Of a DNA stretch of 64,000 nt, positions 43,967 through 52,308 are shown in pieces; positions within the stretch are counted from its first letter, which is position 1, and the number at the start of each line of letters is the position of its first letter. Location of the stretch: NCBI GenBank assembly GCA_002336805.1, contig DDEZ01000012.1, forward strand, positions 62,001 through 126,000. Reading direction: 5' to 3'. The notes under the pieces were generated by a model, which saw only the letters and a list, made by a program, of their open reading frames with translations, did no database searches and was not told the DNA's origin. The DNA comes from Bacteroidetes bacterium UBA1941. Its GTDB lineage: Bacteria; Bacteroidota; Bacteroidia; Chitinophagales; LD1. The position numbers and the translations under genes are program-made.

Positions 43967-44539
43967 ATGACTGCACGATCCGTAATACTTCTGATGATCG
44001 CTCTGGCATGTGCATGTGTACATGCCCAGACAGCTGCGCCGATCCAGGTAGGTACACGCATAGATACAGCACTGGTCAGGACGTACAATCATGTGCCGGT
44101 CTTCTATCACTGCGCGCCGCTGCATCCATACCGCATACTGGGCATGATGACGGCTACTCCTCTGGTAGCCTACAGCAGTGAGGCCTTTATCAGGTATACA
44201 CACCTGGCGCGGAAGTATAAGACGGATAACATAGGCATACTGGTCAATGACCTGCGCTTTGGCACAGATAGTTTTTATGTGGTGCAGTTTGCCACTGAAG
44301 ATGGCCGGGCAGATACTGCGGTGTTTGAGACGCCCATATTCCTGGGAGCACGGCCTACCAAACCATATAAAGTCATACGCGTCATAAACGACCAGCTGAG
44401 CTATGGCTCTGTGAACCAAAACCTGCAGCGCTATATGCGCGAGGCGGCTGCGCTACACTTGCGCTATGACGGGATCATGGTGAGGGATATTAACTATGCT
44501 TTCACCCCGGATGCGATCTATATTTTCCGATGGAAATGA
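43967..44539 (+). CDS. Secreted protein of unknown function
   Basis: A signal peptide (residues 1-20, ending CVHAQ) leads a 190-residue protein with no family that I recognise. A TAnnTTTG-like box (TACATTTG, 43930-43937) lies 30 nt upstream of the start. It converges on the T9SS protein gene with only 3 bp between stops. Confidence 0.6.
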   Translation: MTARSVILLMIALACACVHAQTAAPIQVGTRIDTALVRTYNHVPVFYHCAPLHPYRILGMMTATPLVAYSSEAFIRYTHLARKYKTDNIGILVNDLRFGTDSFYVVQFATEDGRADTAVFETPIFLGARPTKPYKVIRVINDQLSYGSVNQNLQRYMREAAALHLRYDGIMVRDINYAFTPDAIYIFRWK

Positions 44540-44542
44540 AGC

Positions 44543-46033
44543 TCACGGCTGCAGTACCATGCGCCGGCTCCTGACCAATCTGCCGGACTGCCTCAGCGAT
44601 ACGACATAGACGCCTCCTGCCCTACCAGTCAGATCTACATACATATACTCCCGGACAGCAGTACTGAGGTAGACACGCTGGCCATCCATGTCATAGACCT
44701 CTACTGTAGCGTCAGTGGCCAGCTGAGCCGGTATGTGCAGATCAAAACCTCCCCGCGCGGGATCGGGATACAATAAGAAATCTCCCTGCGGCAGCGCATG
44801 ATATCCACTGCATAGGTTGAGATCAGGGATCGTAGCCGTATCGCCCCGCCGCACCCAAAATGATACTGTATCAGGATAGTAGCCATCCTTTTGGGCTATG
44901 GCCCAGTAGTGTACGGAATCTGTGGTACGATTGCCGGCCCAGAGGCCACAGAGGTAGCTGCCGGCAGTATCTGCCATCTGCCTGCTGCGAAACAATGTAT
45001 CTCCCGACACACGCCCCCTGGTGAAAACACGCACAAAAGCTGCGGGGAGCGGAGTGTGGGTCTCACAGTCCAGCACATGCCCCCCTGCTACACCGAGGTA
45101 AGGATAATATACCGTATCCAGCAATGGCAGCAATGAAAGCGAGTCGCGACGGGCCACACTCATGACACCAGTCGTAAACTGCGTACCAGCAAAAATGCAT
45201 ACCTGGCCTATATCTCCATCATCATAGCGATCCAGCGAGTGGGAGAGCATGTAGCGGACGCTCGCAGGGTCTGTCCAGCCGAGCTTTGAGTTTTTCAGAA
45301 AGGTGGCAATCATGATCTCCTTGCCCGGGAAGTGCATGCGGAGCTGATCGATATCCGAATCAAGATTGGTGTAGCAGCAGTTTTGACCCTCGAAGTAAGA
45401 GAAGTATAATCCATCCATATATGGCATGACCTCGGGATGTGCGTCTGTCTGATACAGGACACAGTAAAGCCGGTTATCCGGAGTGGTCTCTTCACTCTCG
45501 CGATATACGTTGCCCTCAGCATCTACATACCTGCCATGGACCGCAAAATAGATGTCCCGCGTGATGGCGGTGTCAAAATTCCAGTCGTCAAATATGGCGC
45601 CGCACACGGGCCCATGCAGCTGAGACAGGCGGGAGAAACGCGCACCGCCCTGTATCATGCCACTACCGCGCACGGGATGATGGAAATACAAAGATGTATC
45701 TGCGGGGATATTGTAGCTGCCTTTCTCCGAAGGAGGATTGATGATGCCCATGACACGATTGACATGCCAGGTGGAGCAGCTATCCAGCATATCAGATAAG
45801 AAGAAATGATCATCGGATCTTGCATTCTGTATGGCGGCTTCGCCAAAATGATACATAGACTGCACTGGTATGGAGTCGGAGCCCAGACTATCACTGTATC
45901 CATAACCCCTGGAGATGTGGTAGGCTGCTAATGGCCCTGCTATGCGTGATGACTGCGCACTAAGGCAGGCGCATGAGAGGATGAATGCTACGAGGTAAAG
46001 CGAGCGCCTGGTTTTTCTGTGTGCCTTTGCCAT
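44543..46033 (-). CDS. Secreted protein with type IX secretion sorting domain
   Basis: ATG at 46033 is chosen because a signal peptide (KTRRSLYLVAFILSCACLSAQ) begins there; the longer frame to 46201 adds 56 unrelated residues. The body (about 400 residues) has no domain that I recognise; it mentions no catalytic motif. The last 80 residues form a T9SS C-terminal domain (LLYPDPARGGFDLHIP, VEVYDMDGQRVYLS, GGVYVVSLRQSG). It is probably surface-exposed or released. Confidence 0.75.
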   Translation of the reverse strand: MAKAHRKTRRSLYLVAFILSCACLSAQSSRIAGPLAAYHISRGYGYSDSLGSDSIPVQSMYHFGEAAIQNARSDDHFFLSDMLDSCSTWHVNRVMGIINPPSEKGSYNIPADTSLYFHHPVRGSGMIQGGARFSRLSQLHGPVCGAIFDDWNFDTAITRDIYFAVHGRYVDAEGNVYRESEETTPDNRLYCVLYQTDAHPEVMPYMDGLYFSYFEGQNCCYTNLDSDIDQLRMHFPGKEIMIATFLKNSKLGWTDPASVRYMLSHSLDRYDDGDIGQVCIFAGTQFTTGVMSVARRDSLSLLPLLDTVYYPYLGVAGGHVLDCETHTPLPAAFVRVFTRGRVSGDTLFRSRQMADTAGSYLCGLWAGNRTTDSVHYWAIAQKDGYYPDTVSFWVRRGDTATIPDLNLCSGYHALPQGDFLLYPDPARGGFDLHIPAQLATDATVEVYDMDGQRVYLSTAVREYMYVDLTGRAGGVYVVSLRQSGRLVRSRRMVLQP

Positions 46034-46094
46034 GTGGGTGAAAGATATGCTACAACGGCAATGCCAATAAATTATTTCATGCGCAGCATGACGT

Positions 46095-46940
46095 TTATAG
46101 TTGGACCCGGGCGGCCAACTCTGCGAGGGAGTGGGCAGGCATATCGACCTCAAGCATCCGGGATAGAGACAGATAGAACTCTGAGACACTGACTCCTGCA
46201 CGCCTCATGCTACGCAGGGAATCGCTGCCCGCAGATTTTGAAAGCTTGCTCCCGGTGGCATCGGTCAGCAGCGCATGATGATAAAATGCAGTATGCCCAA
46301 AGCCATCCTCTCCAATGAGTGAGGCCAGGAATAACTGAGCTGCAGTACTGGGCAGAAGGTCTGCTCCCCTCACTACCAGATCGATACCGTAGTCTATATC
46401 ATCTACCAGAGAGGCTACCTGATAGGCCGCTATGCCATCACGGCGCCTGATGACAAAGTCCGGCATGTGCTGCCGCAGGGAGATATATTGTACCCCCATC
46501 TGGCGGTCATCTATCTGTACGGGTGCATAAGGTGTGACGATACGCAGGGCTGTATCGGGCGTATCGAGAGGCAGGCACCTGGTGCGGCACTGGCAGTGGT
46601 CCAGATCGCGGCGCGAGCAGGTGCAGGCGTAGGTCTGCCCGGTAGCGTTCAGCGCGTCTATGACCTGCCGGTAGCGGGGCGCACGGAGCGATTGGGAAAA
46701 TGAAGTGTAGTGCTGCTCCGGCGTCTGTGGGCCTGCATCCCAGTCTATGCCCATCCAGTGCAGCGTCTCAAATATATCCTCTATATACTCCGGGCGCGCA
46801 CGTGGCGCATCTATATCGTCTATGCGTAGCCGCAGGGAGCCGCCACTGCGCTGTACCATGGCATAGGTGAGCACAAAGTTCAGCGCATTGCCGATGTGCA
46901 GGTAGCCGGATGGCGTGGGAGCTATACGCGAGCGGGTCAT
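46095..46940 (-). CDS. gluQ: Glutamyl-Q tRNA(Asp) synthetase-like protein
   Basis: The protein is a shortened class I glutamyl-tRNA synthetase: APTPSGYLHIGNALNF (HIGH-type motif) at the start, a zinc cluster CTCSRRDLDHCQC near 110-120 and KLSKS near 235, but no anticodon-binding domain. That matches GluQ-RS, which attaches Glu to queuosine in tRNA-Asp. A Met three codons downstream of the longest frame is taken as start, because TRSRIAPTPSG follows it directly. The start region overlaps the divergent EamA gene's promoter region. Confidence 0.85.
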   Translation of the reverse strand: MTRSRIAPTPSGYLHIGNALNFVLTYAMVQRSGGSLRLRIDDIDAPRARPEYIEDIFETLHWMGIDWDAGPQTPEQHYTSFSQSLRAPRYRQVIDALNATGQTYACTCSRRDLDHCQCRTRCLPLDTPDTALRIVTPYAPVQIDDRQMGVQYISLRQHMPDFVIRRRDGIAAYQVASLVDDIDYGIDLVVRGADLLPSTAAQLFLASLIGEDGFGHTAFYHHALLTDATGSKLSKSAGSDSLRSMRRAGVSVSEFYLSLSRMLEVDMPAHSLAELAARVQL

Positions 46941-47005
46941 CACTATCAAATCTAAATATTCCTCCGTGGCTGTGCTATAGTCCGCGCATTGGCTATTTTC
47001 GCGGC

Positions 47006-47905
47006 ATGCCCGCCATAGATACTCCCCGCCGTAAAGCCTACCTGTATATGCACCTCTCCATCCTGCTATGGGGACTGACAGGGGTGCTGGGCAGGGGCAT
47101 ACAGCTGGATGCCGAGCTACTGGTCTGGTACCGGATGCTGATCACATCTGTCTCAATGCTGGCCTACATCCTCTATGCGCGCAAGTCGCTGCGCATACCC
47201 AGAGGAGACCTGCTGCGGCTGACTACCATCGGACTGATACTGGCGGTGCATTGGGTGTTTTTCTACAGCGCTATCAAGGCATCTAATATCTCTATCGCGC
47301 TGTCTATGCTGGCCTCGCAGGGACTTTTCACCGCACTGGCGGAGCCACTGGTGAGCGAGAAGAAGTTCCGGTGGGATGAGATGATCTTCAGTATCACGGC
47401 TATGGTGGGTATCTGGCTGATCTTCTCCGTAGAGCAAAGCTATACACGGGGCATCATCTATGGGCTGCTGGCCTCTTTCATCGGAGCATTCTTTAATATC
47501 CTGAATAAAAAAGAAGTAGAGAAACATGGGCCGGCAGTAGTGTCTTTCTACGAAATAGTAATAGGACTGGCAGCGCTGACGCTCTACCTGGGATTTTATA
47601 TCCAGCACTACCACCCGGCCAAGCTATGGCCTGATACTACGGACTGGCTGCTGCTGCTGGTACTCGCCATCCTATGCACGCATGTCACGCTGATACTCTC
47701 GCTGGCTGCGCTGCGGCACCTGAGTGTCTTTACGCTCAATCTGTCTATCAACCTGGAGCCGGTGTATGCTATAGCGCTGGCCTTTTTGATCTATCATGAG
47801 AATGAGCACCTGCATACGGGCTTTTTTGTCGGCGCTGCGATCATCATGGGGTCTGTGGTGCTGGAGACGTGGTCTCAGTATAGAAGGAAGCCGGTGATGA
47901 AATAG
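47006..47905 (+). CDS. EamA-family transporter
   Basis: Ten membrane helices in two EamA halves over about 299 residues (first helix MHLSILLWGLTGVLGRG, last FFVGAAIIMGSVVLE). The ATG at 47006 (MPAIDTPRRKAY) is preferred to an upstream in-frame ATG that lies inside the divergent gluQ gene. Substrate unknown; these carriers often export amino acids or metabolites. Confidence 0.85.
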   Translation: MPAIDTPRRKAYLYMHLSILLWGLTGVLGRGIQLDAELLVWYRMLITSVSMLAYILYARKSLRIPRGDLLRLTTIGLILAVHWVFFYSAIKASNISIALSMLASQGLFTALAEPLVSEKKFRWDEMIFSITAMVGIWLIFSVEQSYTRGIIYGLLASFIGAFFNILNKKEVEKHGPAVVSFYEIVIGLAALTLYLGFYIQHYHPAKLWPDTTDWLLLLVLAILCTHVTLILSLAALRHLSVFTLNLSINLEPVYAIALAFLIYHENEHLHTGFFVGAAIIMGSVVLETWSQYRRKPVMK

Positions 47906-48047
47906 CTATCTGAATCAGAATTTACAGGATTTTAGAATTTACATAATTAAAAGCTAGTAGAGATCAAAGGGGATCGCTGCTACAACTCCACTACCTATGG
48001 GTTAAACCGGTTTTCCAATACCAGAGAGAGTTAGTCATTGCGTAAAA

Positions 48048-48076
48048 TAAAAAAGCCCTTCACATGAGTGAAGGGC
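48048..48076 (-). terminator. Terminator of the RRM protein gene
   Basis: On the minus strand, GCCCTTCAC / GTGAAGGGC forms a 9-bp stem with a tetraloop, followed by TTTTTTATTTTA. Confidence 0.9.
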
Positions 48077-48100
48077 CTGTAGTATGCTTGGTGCGAAATA

Positions 48101-48481
48101 TTAATACTTCTTGCCGTAGCCACCGCCACCACCGTAGCCGCCGCTATTGCCGCCGCCGCCGTATGGCTTCTTGTAGCCACCACCGCCGCCGCCGCCGTAG
48201 CCACCACGGCTACCGCCACCGCCGCCGAAACCGCCTTCAGTCTTAGGGCGAGCTTCGTTGACCTTCAGGATCTTGCCCATGAAGTCGTAGTTGTTCAGAC
48301 CTTCGATCGCCTTCTTGGCAGCCTCGTCATCGCTGATCTCTACGAAACCGAAACCACGGCTCTGGTTGGTCATTTTGTCCATAATAATTTTGCAAGATGC
48401 TACTTCACCATACTGGAGGAAGAGCTCGCGGAGCTGATCATCACTCGCCTTGAAGGGGATGTTTGCTACGTAAATGTTCAT
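48101..48481 (-). CDS. RRM-domain RNA-binding protein with glycine-rich tail
   Basis: Residues 1-80 are one RNA recognition motif with RNP2 NIYVANIPF and RNP1 SRGFGFVEI. Residues 85-126 are almost all Gly, Tyr and Lys (GGGGGYKKPYGGGG type), a flexible RNA-contacting tail. Such small RRM proteins are abundant in Bacteroidota and some are cold- or stress-responsive. It stands alone with its own terminator. Its G/C-rich tail creates antisense shadow frames. Confidence 0.95.
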   Translation of the reverse strand: MNIYVANIPFKASDDQLRELFLQYGEVASCKIIMDKMTNQSRGFGFVEISDDEAAKKAIEGLNNYDFMGKILKVNEARPKTEGGFGGGGGSRGGYGGGGGGGYKKPYGGGGNSGGYGGGGGYGKKY

Positions 48482-48615
48482 TGTTAAAAAAGATTTGATT
48501 TTAAAAATTCCTTGAAAAATAGCAGTCCCTTAAAGCAGAATGATAAATATCAAGACCTCTAAGGTAAGAAAAAAGCTCTATATCCACAATAGCCCCATAA
48601 TTTTTTAAGAAAAAA

Positions 48616-49491
48616 TCAGAAAGACTTGAGGCTCAGGTCCAGGCTGATACTGGAGTGGGTGAGCGCTCCGATAGAGATAAAGTCGGCCCCGGCGGCGGCA
48701 TAGTCCCTGATGGTATCCAGGGTGATCCCGCCTGAAACCTCTGTCTCATAGCGCTTTGCTACCAGCGCCACGGCCTCCCGCACCATATCCGGAGTGAAGT
48801 TATCAAACATGATACGGTGTACATGGCCCGTATTTAGCACCTCTCGGATCTCATCCAGGCTGCGGGTTTCGATCTCGACTTTTAGGTCAAGGCCCTTTTC
48901 TTCTCGGTATTTTTTGACCGCAAGGATGGCTGGAGTGATGCCTCCGCAGAAATCTACGTGGTTATCTTTGAGCATAACCATGTCGTACAGGCCGAAGCGA
49001 TGATTGACCCCGCCGCCTATCTGCACGGCCCACTTCTCTATGGCACGGAGGGCGGGAGTGGTCTTGCGGGTATCGAGTATTCGGGTGCCAGTACCCTCTA
49101 CTGCTGAGACATAGCGGGCAGTATTGGTAGCTATGCCTGACATGCGCTGCATGAAATTCAGGATCAGGCGCTCTGCCTGCAGGATAGACTTCTCCTCTCC
49201 GTACAGGTGAAATGCGATATCCCCTTTGCTGATCCGGGCTCCGTCATAGAGAAACACCTCGAAGCGCAGCGAGGGGTCTATTTTGTGCGCGACCCACTGG
49301 GCCAGCTCTACGCCAGCCAGTATACCCTCTGCCTTGCAGATGAGCTTTGCCTTTGTCTGTTTACCTTTAGGAAAACAGGCTAAGGCTGAATGATCGCCTT
49401 TGGGAATGATATTGAGAGGATCCCTGACATCCTCGGTGATGGCAAGGTCTATGATCTGGTCTATCTGAGAGCGGTAATGTGATACATTCAT
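48616..49491 (-). CDS. nadC: Nicotinate-nucleotide pyrophosphorylase (carboxylating)
   Basis: The 291-residue protein matches NadC: RILDTRKTTPALRAIEKWAVQIGGGVNHR, MLKDNHVDF, EIETRSLDEIREVL, IMFDNFTPD and SGGITLDTIRDYAAAGADFISIGALTHS. It converts quinolinate and PRPP to nicotinate mononucleotide in de novo NAD synthesis. There is no nadA or nadB in the window. It is transcribed divergently from a small lipoprotein gene. Confidence 0.97.
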   Translation of the reverse strand: MNVSHYRSQIDQIIDLAITEDVRDPLNIIPKGDHSALACFPKGKQTKAKLICKAEGILAGVELAQWVAHKIDPSLRFEVFLYDGARISKGDIAFHLYGEEKSILQAERLILNFMQRMSGIATNTARYVSAVEGTGTRILDTRKTTPALRAIEKWAVQIGGGVNHRFGLYDMVMLKDNHVDFCGGITPAILAVKKYREEKGLDLKVEIETRSLDEIREVLNTGHVHRIMFDNFTPDMVREAVALVAKRYETEVSGGITLDTIRDYAAAGADFISIGALTHSSISLDLSLKSF

Positions 49492-49594
49492 AGTGTAAAG
49501 GAAAGAGAAAATGCCAAAAGCAAAAATACGTCCCGGTCCACTGTGCAGGGCAACTGTTTCTCACTGTGACCCGTTTACCTACAAACACTCAGAC

Positions 49595-49921
49595 ATGCAT
49601 ATCACTAAGACCACCACTACCCTGCTTATTGCATTTTTCACCGCCTTCCTGGCTATATCCGCCTGCAAAAAAAGTACAACCTCCTGCAACAATCCTACTG
49701 CGGCTATCATACTAAACCGTGGACCTGTATCGGGCGATGGATGTGGCTGGGTGGTACGTATAGATACGGTGGACTATCATCCCGTGAGCCTGGCCTCCGG
49801 CTATCAGACCGATAGCCTGAGAGTAAACGTAAGCTATACTTTGGACACATCCCACTTCTACTGTGGGCTCCTGCCTACAGCTATGCCGGTGATCTCAGTG
49901 AGCTGTATAGAGCGCAGATAG
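49595..49921 (+). CDS. Small lipoprotein of unknown function
   Basis: ATG 49595 begins a lipoprotein signal peptide (TTLLIAFFTAFLAISAC), with the lipidated Cys about 24. The mature part of about 85 residues contains four further Cys and no recognised domain. The longer frame from 49511 adds residues ahead of the signal peptide and is not preferred. It converges on coaE with 2 bp between stops. Confidence 0.65.
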   Translation: MHITKTTTTLLIAFFTAFLAISACKKSTTSCNNPTAAIILNRGPVSGDGCGWVVRIDTVDYHPVSLASGYQTDSLRVNVSYTLDTSHFYCGLLPTAMPVISVSCIERR

Positions 49922-49923
49922 TC

Positions 49924-50520
49924 TCAGTTGATATTGGTCAGGTCGAGATGGATCTTAGTGACTTGTGGCACCAGCTCCATGATGGTATCATTGTAGATGA
50001 TATAGTCAGCGTATTTGACCTTCTGCTCCTCGGGCATCTGGGCCTTGATACGGGCCAGCACCTGCTCTCTTGTAGCCTGGTCGCGCTCCATCACGCGCTT
50101 GATACGATCCTCTTCGGGAGCAGATACTACGATCAGTTTATCCAGTGTGAGATACGAGCCAGTCTCTACCAGGAGGGCTGCTTCCTTTAGCGTGTATGGA
50201 TAGCCTTTCCTGGCCAGTACTTCATTCCAGGACTGGTTGTCTTTGAACACGGCGGGATGCACCAGGCTATTGAGTTTGACCAAAAGCTCTTCATTATTGA
50301 ATACAATCTCCGCCAGCCTTTTGCGCTGCAGGCGGCCTTCGGCGTCATAGACCTCATCGCCAAACTCGCGGCGGATATCTGCCACCAGCTGTTTATCATC
50401 TTCCATGAGCTCCTTGGCGCGCTGATCGGCATAATAGATGGGCACTCCGAGCCGCTCAAATATTTGGCAGACCGTAGTCTTGCCGCTGCCTATACCTCCT
50501 GTGATACCTACTTTCAGCAT
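49924..50520 (-). CDS. coaE: Dephospho-CoA kinase
   Basis: The 198-residue protein has the P-loop GITGGIGSGKTTVCQIF at the start, YYADQRAKELM, LVHPAVFKD, VETGSYLTLDKLIVV and ERDQATREQVLARIKAQM. It phosphorylates dephospho-CoA, the last step of coenzyme A synthesis. It lies downstream of htrA on the same strand, but a terminator separates them. Confidence 0.97.
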   Translation of the reverse strand: MLKVGITGGIGSGKTTVCQIFERLGVPIYYADQRAKELMEDDKQLVADIRREFGDEVYDAEGRLQRKRLAEIVFNNEELLVKLNSLVHPAVFKDNQSWNEVLARKGYPYTLKEAALLVETGSYLTLDKLIVVSAPEEDRIKRVMERDQATREQVLARIKAQMPEEQKVKYADYIIYNDTIMELVPQVTKIHLDLTNIN

Positions 50521-50556
50521 GATGATCTATATGCCAGCAAATCTATACGAAAAAAC

Positions 50557-50585
50557 AAAACCCTCAGCGCCGTGCCGAGGGTTTT
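50557..50585 (-). terminator. Terminator of htrA
   Basis: On the minus strand AAAACCCTC / GAGGGTTTT form a 9-bp stem followed by GTTTTTTCG. Confidence 0.82.
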
Positions 50586-50610
50586 GATCTATAAACAGAA
50601 AATCTTGCGG

Positions 50611-52113
50611 TCACATCCGGAAGGCATACAGGTAGCTCTCCTGCTTATTGGGATATACTCCCTCTATCAGCACCTTACCTGATTTTTCTTTCATGATGTT
50701 TACAAAGTCCTGCACAGTATTCACCGGCTGGTCATCTATCTGCGTGATCACAAAACCCTTGTGCATGTTAGTCAGCTCAGATAGCTTGCCATCCTTGAGG
50801 TCTGTGATGCGTACACCACCAGGCACACGGAGCTGTGCTTTCTCCTGATTAGAGAGGTCGCCTACTGCCACACCCAGCTGCTCCAGAATGTCATTGGCAT
50901 TATCTACAGTAGCTACCGTATTGTATTTATTCTTGAGCTGCACGGAGGTGGTCTGCAGCTTGCCGTCGCGGAGATATTCTACAGTGATCTTATCGCCGGG
51001 GCGGTACTTGGCTACCTGCTCCTGCAGCTCAGGAGAGCTGGCCACAGGGAAGCCGTTGATCTTTAGGATCACGTCTTTATTCTTCAGGCCACCGGCCTCA
51101 CCGGCAGAGCCTTTATTTACACCATCCACATACACGCCCTGAGGCTCATTCATACCGAGGTTTTTGGCTGTCTCATCATCCAGCGTGCGGATAGTGACAC
51201 CCAGGAAGCCGCGCTGAGCTGTACCAAATTTCTCGAGGTCATAGATCACTTTGTGTACGATATTGGCCGGCACGGCAAAGGAATAACCTGCGTAGCTACC
51301 GGTAGGTGACGCGATAGCAGTATTGATACCTACCAGCTGGCCATTGGCATTGACCAGTGCGCCACCGCTATTGCCCGGATTGACCGCAGCATCGGTTTGT
51401 ATAAAGGACTCTATGGCCGTATTGGCATGCGCCTCACCTCCATCACCCATCATATTCAGGTTGCGCCCCTTGGCACTCACGATACCGGCTGTGACGGTAG
51501 ACGCGAGGTTAAACGGATTACCTACTGCAAGCACCCACTCACCCACCAGCACAGAGTCAGAGTTGGCAAACTGAATGGCAGGGAAATTATCTCCCTCTAT
51601 TTTCAGCAGGGCTATGTCTGTGTCAGGGTCGCGGCCTACGATCTTCGCTTTGTACGAGCGGTTATTGTGCAGTACTACCTGTACGTTGGTGGCGTTTTCT
51701 ACCACGTGGTTATTGGTCACGATATAGCCGTCTGGAGAGACGATCACACCTGAGCCGGTAGCCATCTGCTCACGCGGCGCACGCTGGTACGGGTTTGGCC
51801 CCTGGAAGAACTGGAAGAAATCATCTCCAAAGAGATCCTGCTGCCTGCCGCCGCGCATCGCTACGGGTTCAGCCTTGAAGGTGGACTTGACGTGTACGAC
51901 AGCGGGTGTAGAGGCAGATGCCGCGTAGCGGAAATCTATAGGTTGCGATGAAGCAGTATTCATGGCTGCCGCCATGGCTGTGCGGTGGATAGGAAGATTG
52001 TTGTCTATGTAAGTAATGCGTTCTGGCGCCAGGTAATGCTGGTAAGCCATCACTGAGCCCAGAGCACATACCACTGAGGCTACTACTGTGAAAAATGATC
52101 TTTTGAAATTCAT
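50611..52113 (-). CDS. DegP/HtrA-family periplasmic serine protease
   Basis: From ATG 52113 (MNFKRSFFTVV) a signal anchor runs to about residue 25. The trypsin-like domain carries the triad H136 (NNHVVEN), D166 (PDTDIALL) and S249 (NPGNSGGALV). Two PDZ domains follow (about 310-395 and 410-500; the second is more diverged). The longer frame to 52155 only adds 14 residues before the signal sequence. HtrA proteases degrade or refold damaged envelope proteins. A Gln/Phe-rich LA-loop insertion (QQDLFGDDFFQFFQG) is seen near 95. Confidence 0.95.
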   Translation of the reverse strand: MNFKRSFFTVVASVVCALGSVMAYQHYLAPERITYIDNNLPIHRTAMAAAMNTASSQPIDFRYAASASTPAVVHVKSTFKAEPVAMRGGRQQDLFGDDFFQFFQGPNPYQRAPREQMATGSGVIVSPDGYIVTNNHVVENATNVQVVLHNNRSYKAKIVGRDPDTDIALLKIEGDNFPAIQFANSDSVLVGEWVLAVGNPFNLASTVTAGIVSAKGRNLNMMGDGGEAHANTAIESFIQTDAAVNPGNSGGALVNANGQLVGINTAIASPTGSYAGYSFAVPANIVHKVIYDLEKFGTAQRGFLGVTIRTLDDETAKNLGMNEPQGVYVDGVNKGSAGEAGGLKNKDVILKINGFPVASSPELQEQVAKYRPGDKITVEYLRDGKLQTTSVQLKNKYNTVATVDNANDILEQLGVAVGDLSNQEKAQLRVPGGVRITDLKDGKLSELTNMHKGFVITQIDDQPVNTVQDFVNIMKEKSGKVLIEGVYPNKQESYLYAFRM

Positions 52114-52308
52114 GGCTATTCCGTTTTGTTTTCTTGTTTGAACGAATACGAACACAAAATTATTTCAGCAGGTGCATGAAACCAAGTCCCACGCACCTGT
52201 CCTTAACTCTGTTTAACAGCACCTTTTTAATGAACGTTAAAAGCGCTTTTATCGTGTAAGAGTAGAACGCAGAACCTGCAGGAAGTAACAACGCAGATGC
52301 CCAAAGGT

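Noticed and set aside
48031..48246. Ala/Val- and Arg/His-rich frames over the RRM gene tail
   Set aside because: They are other-frame readings of the glycine-codon repeat.
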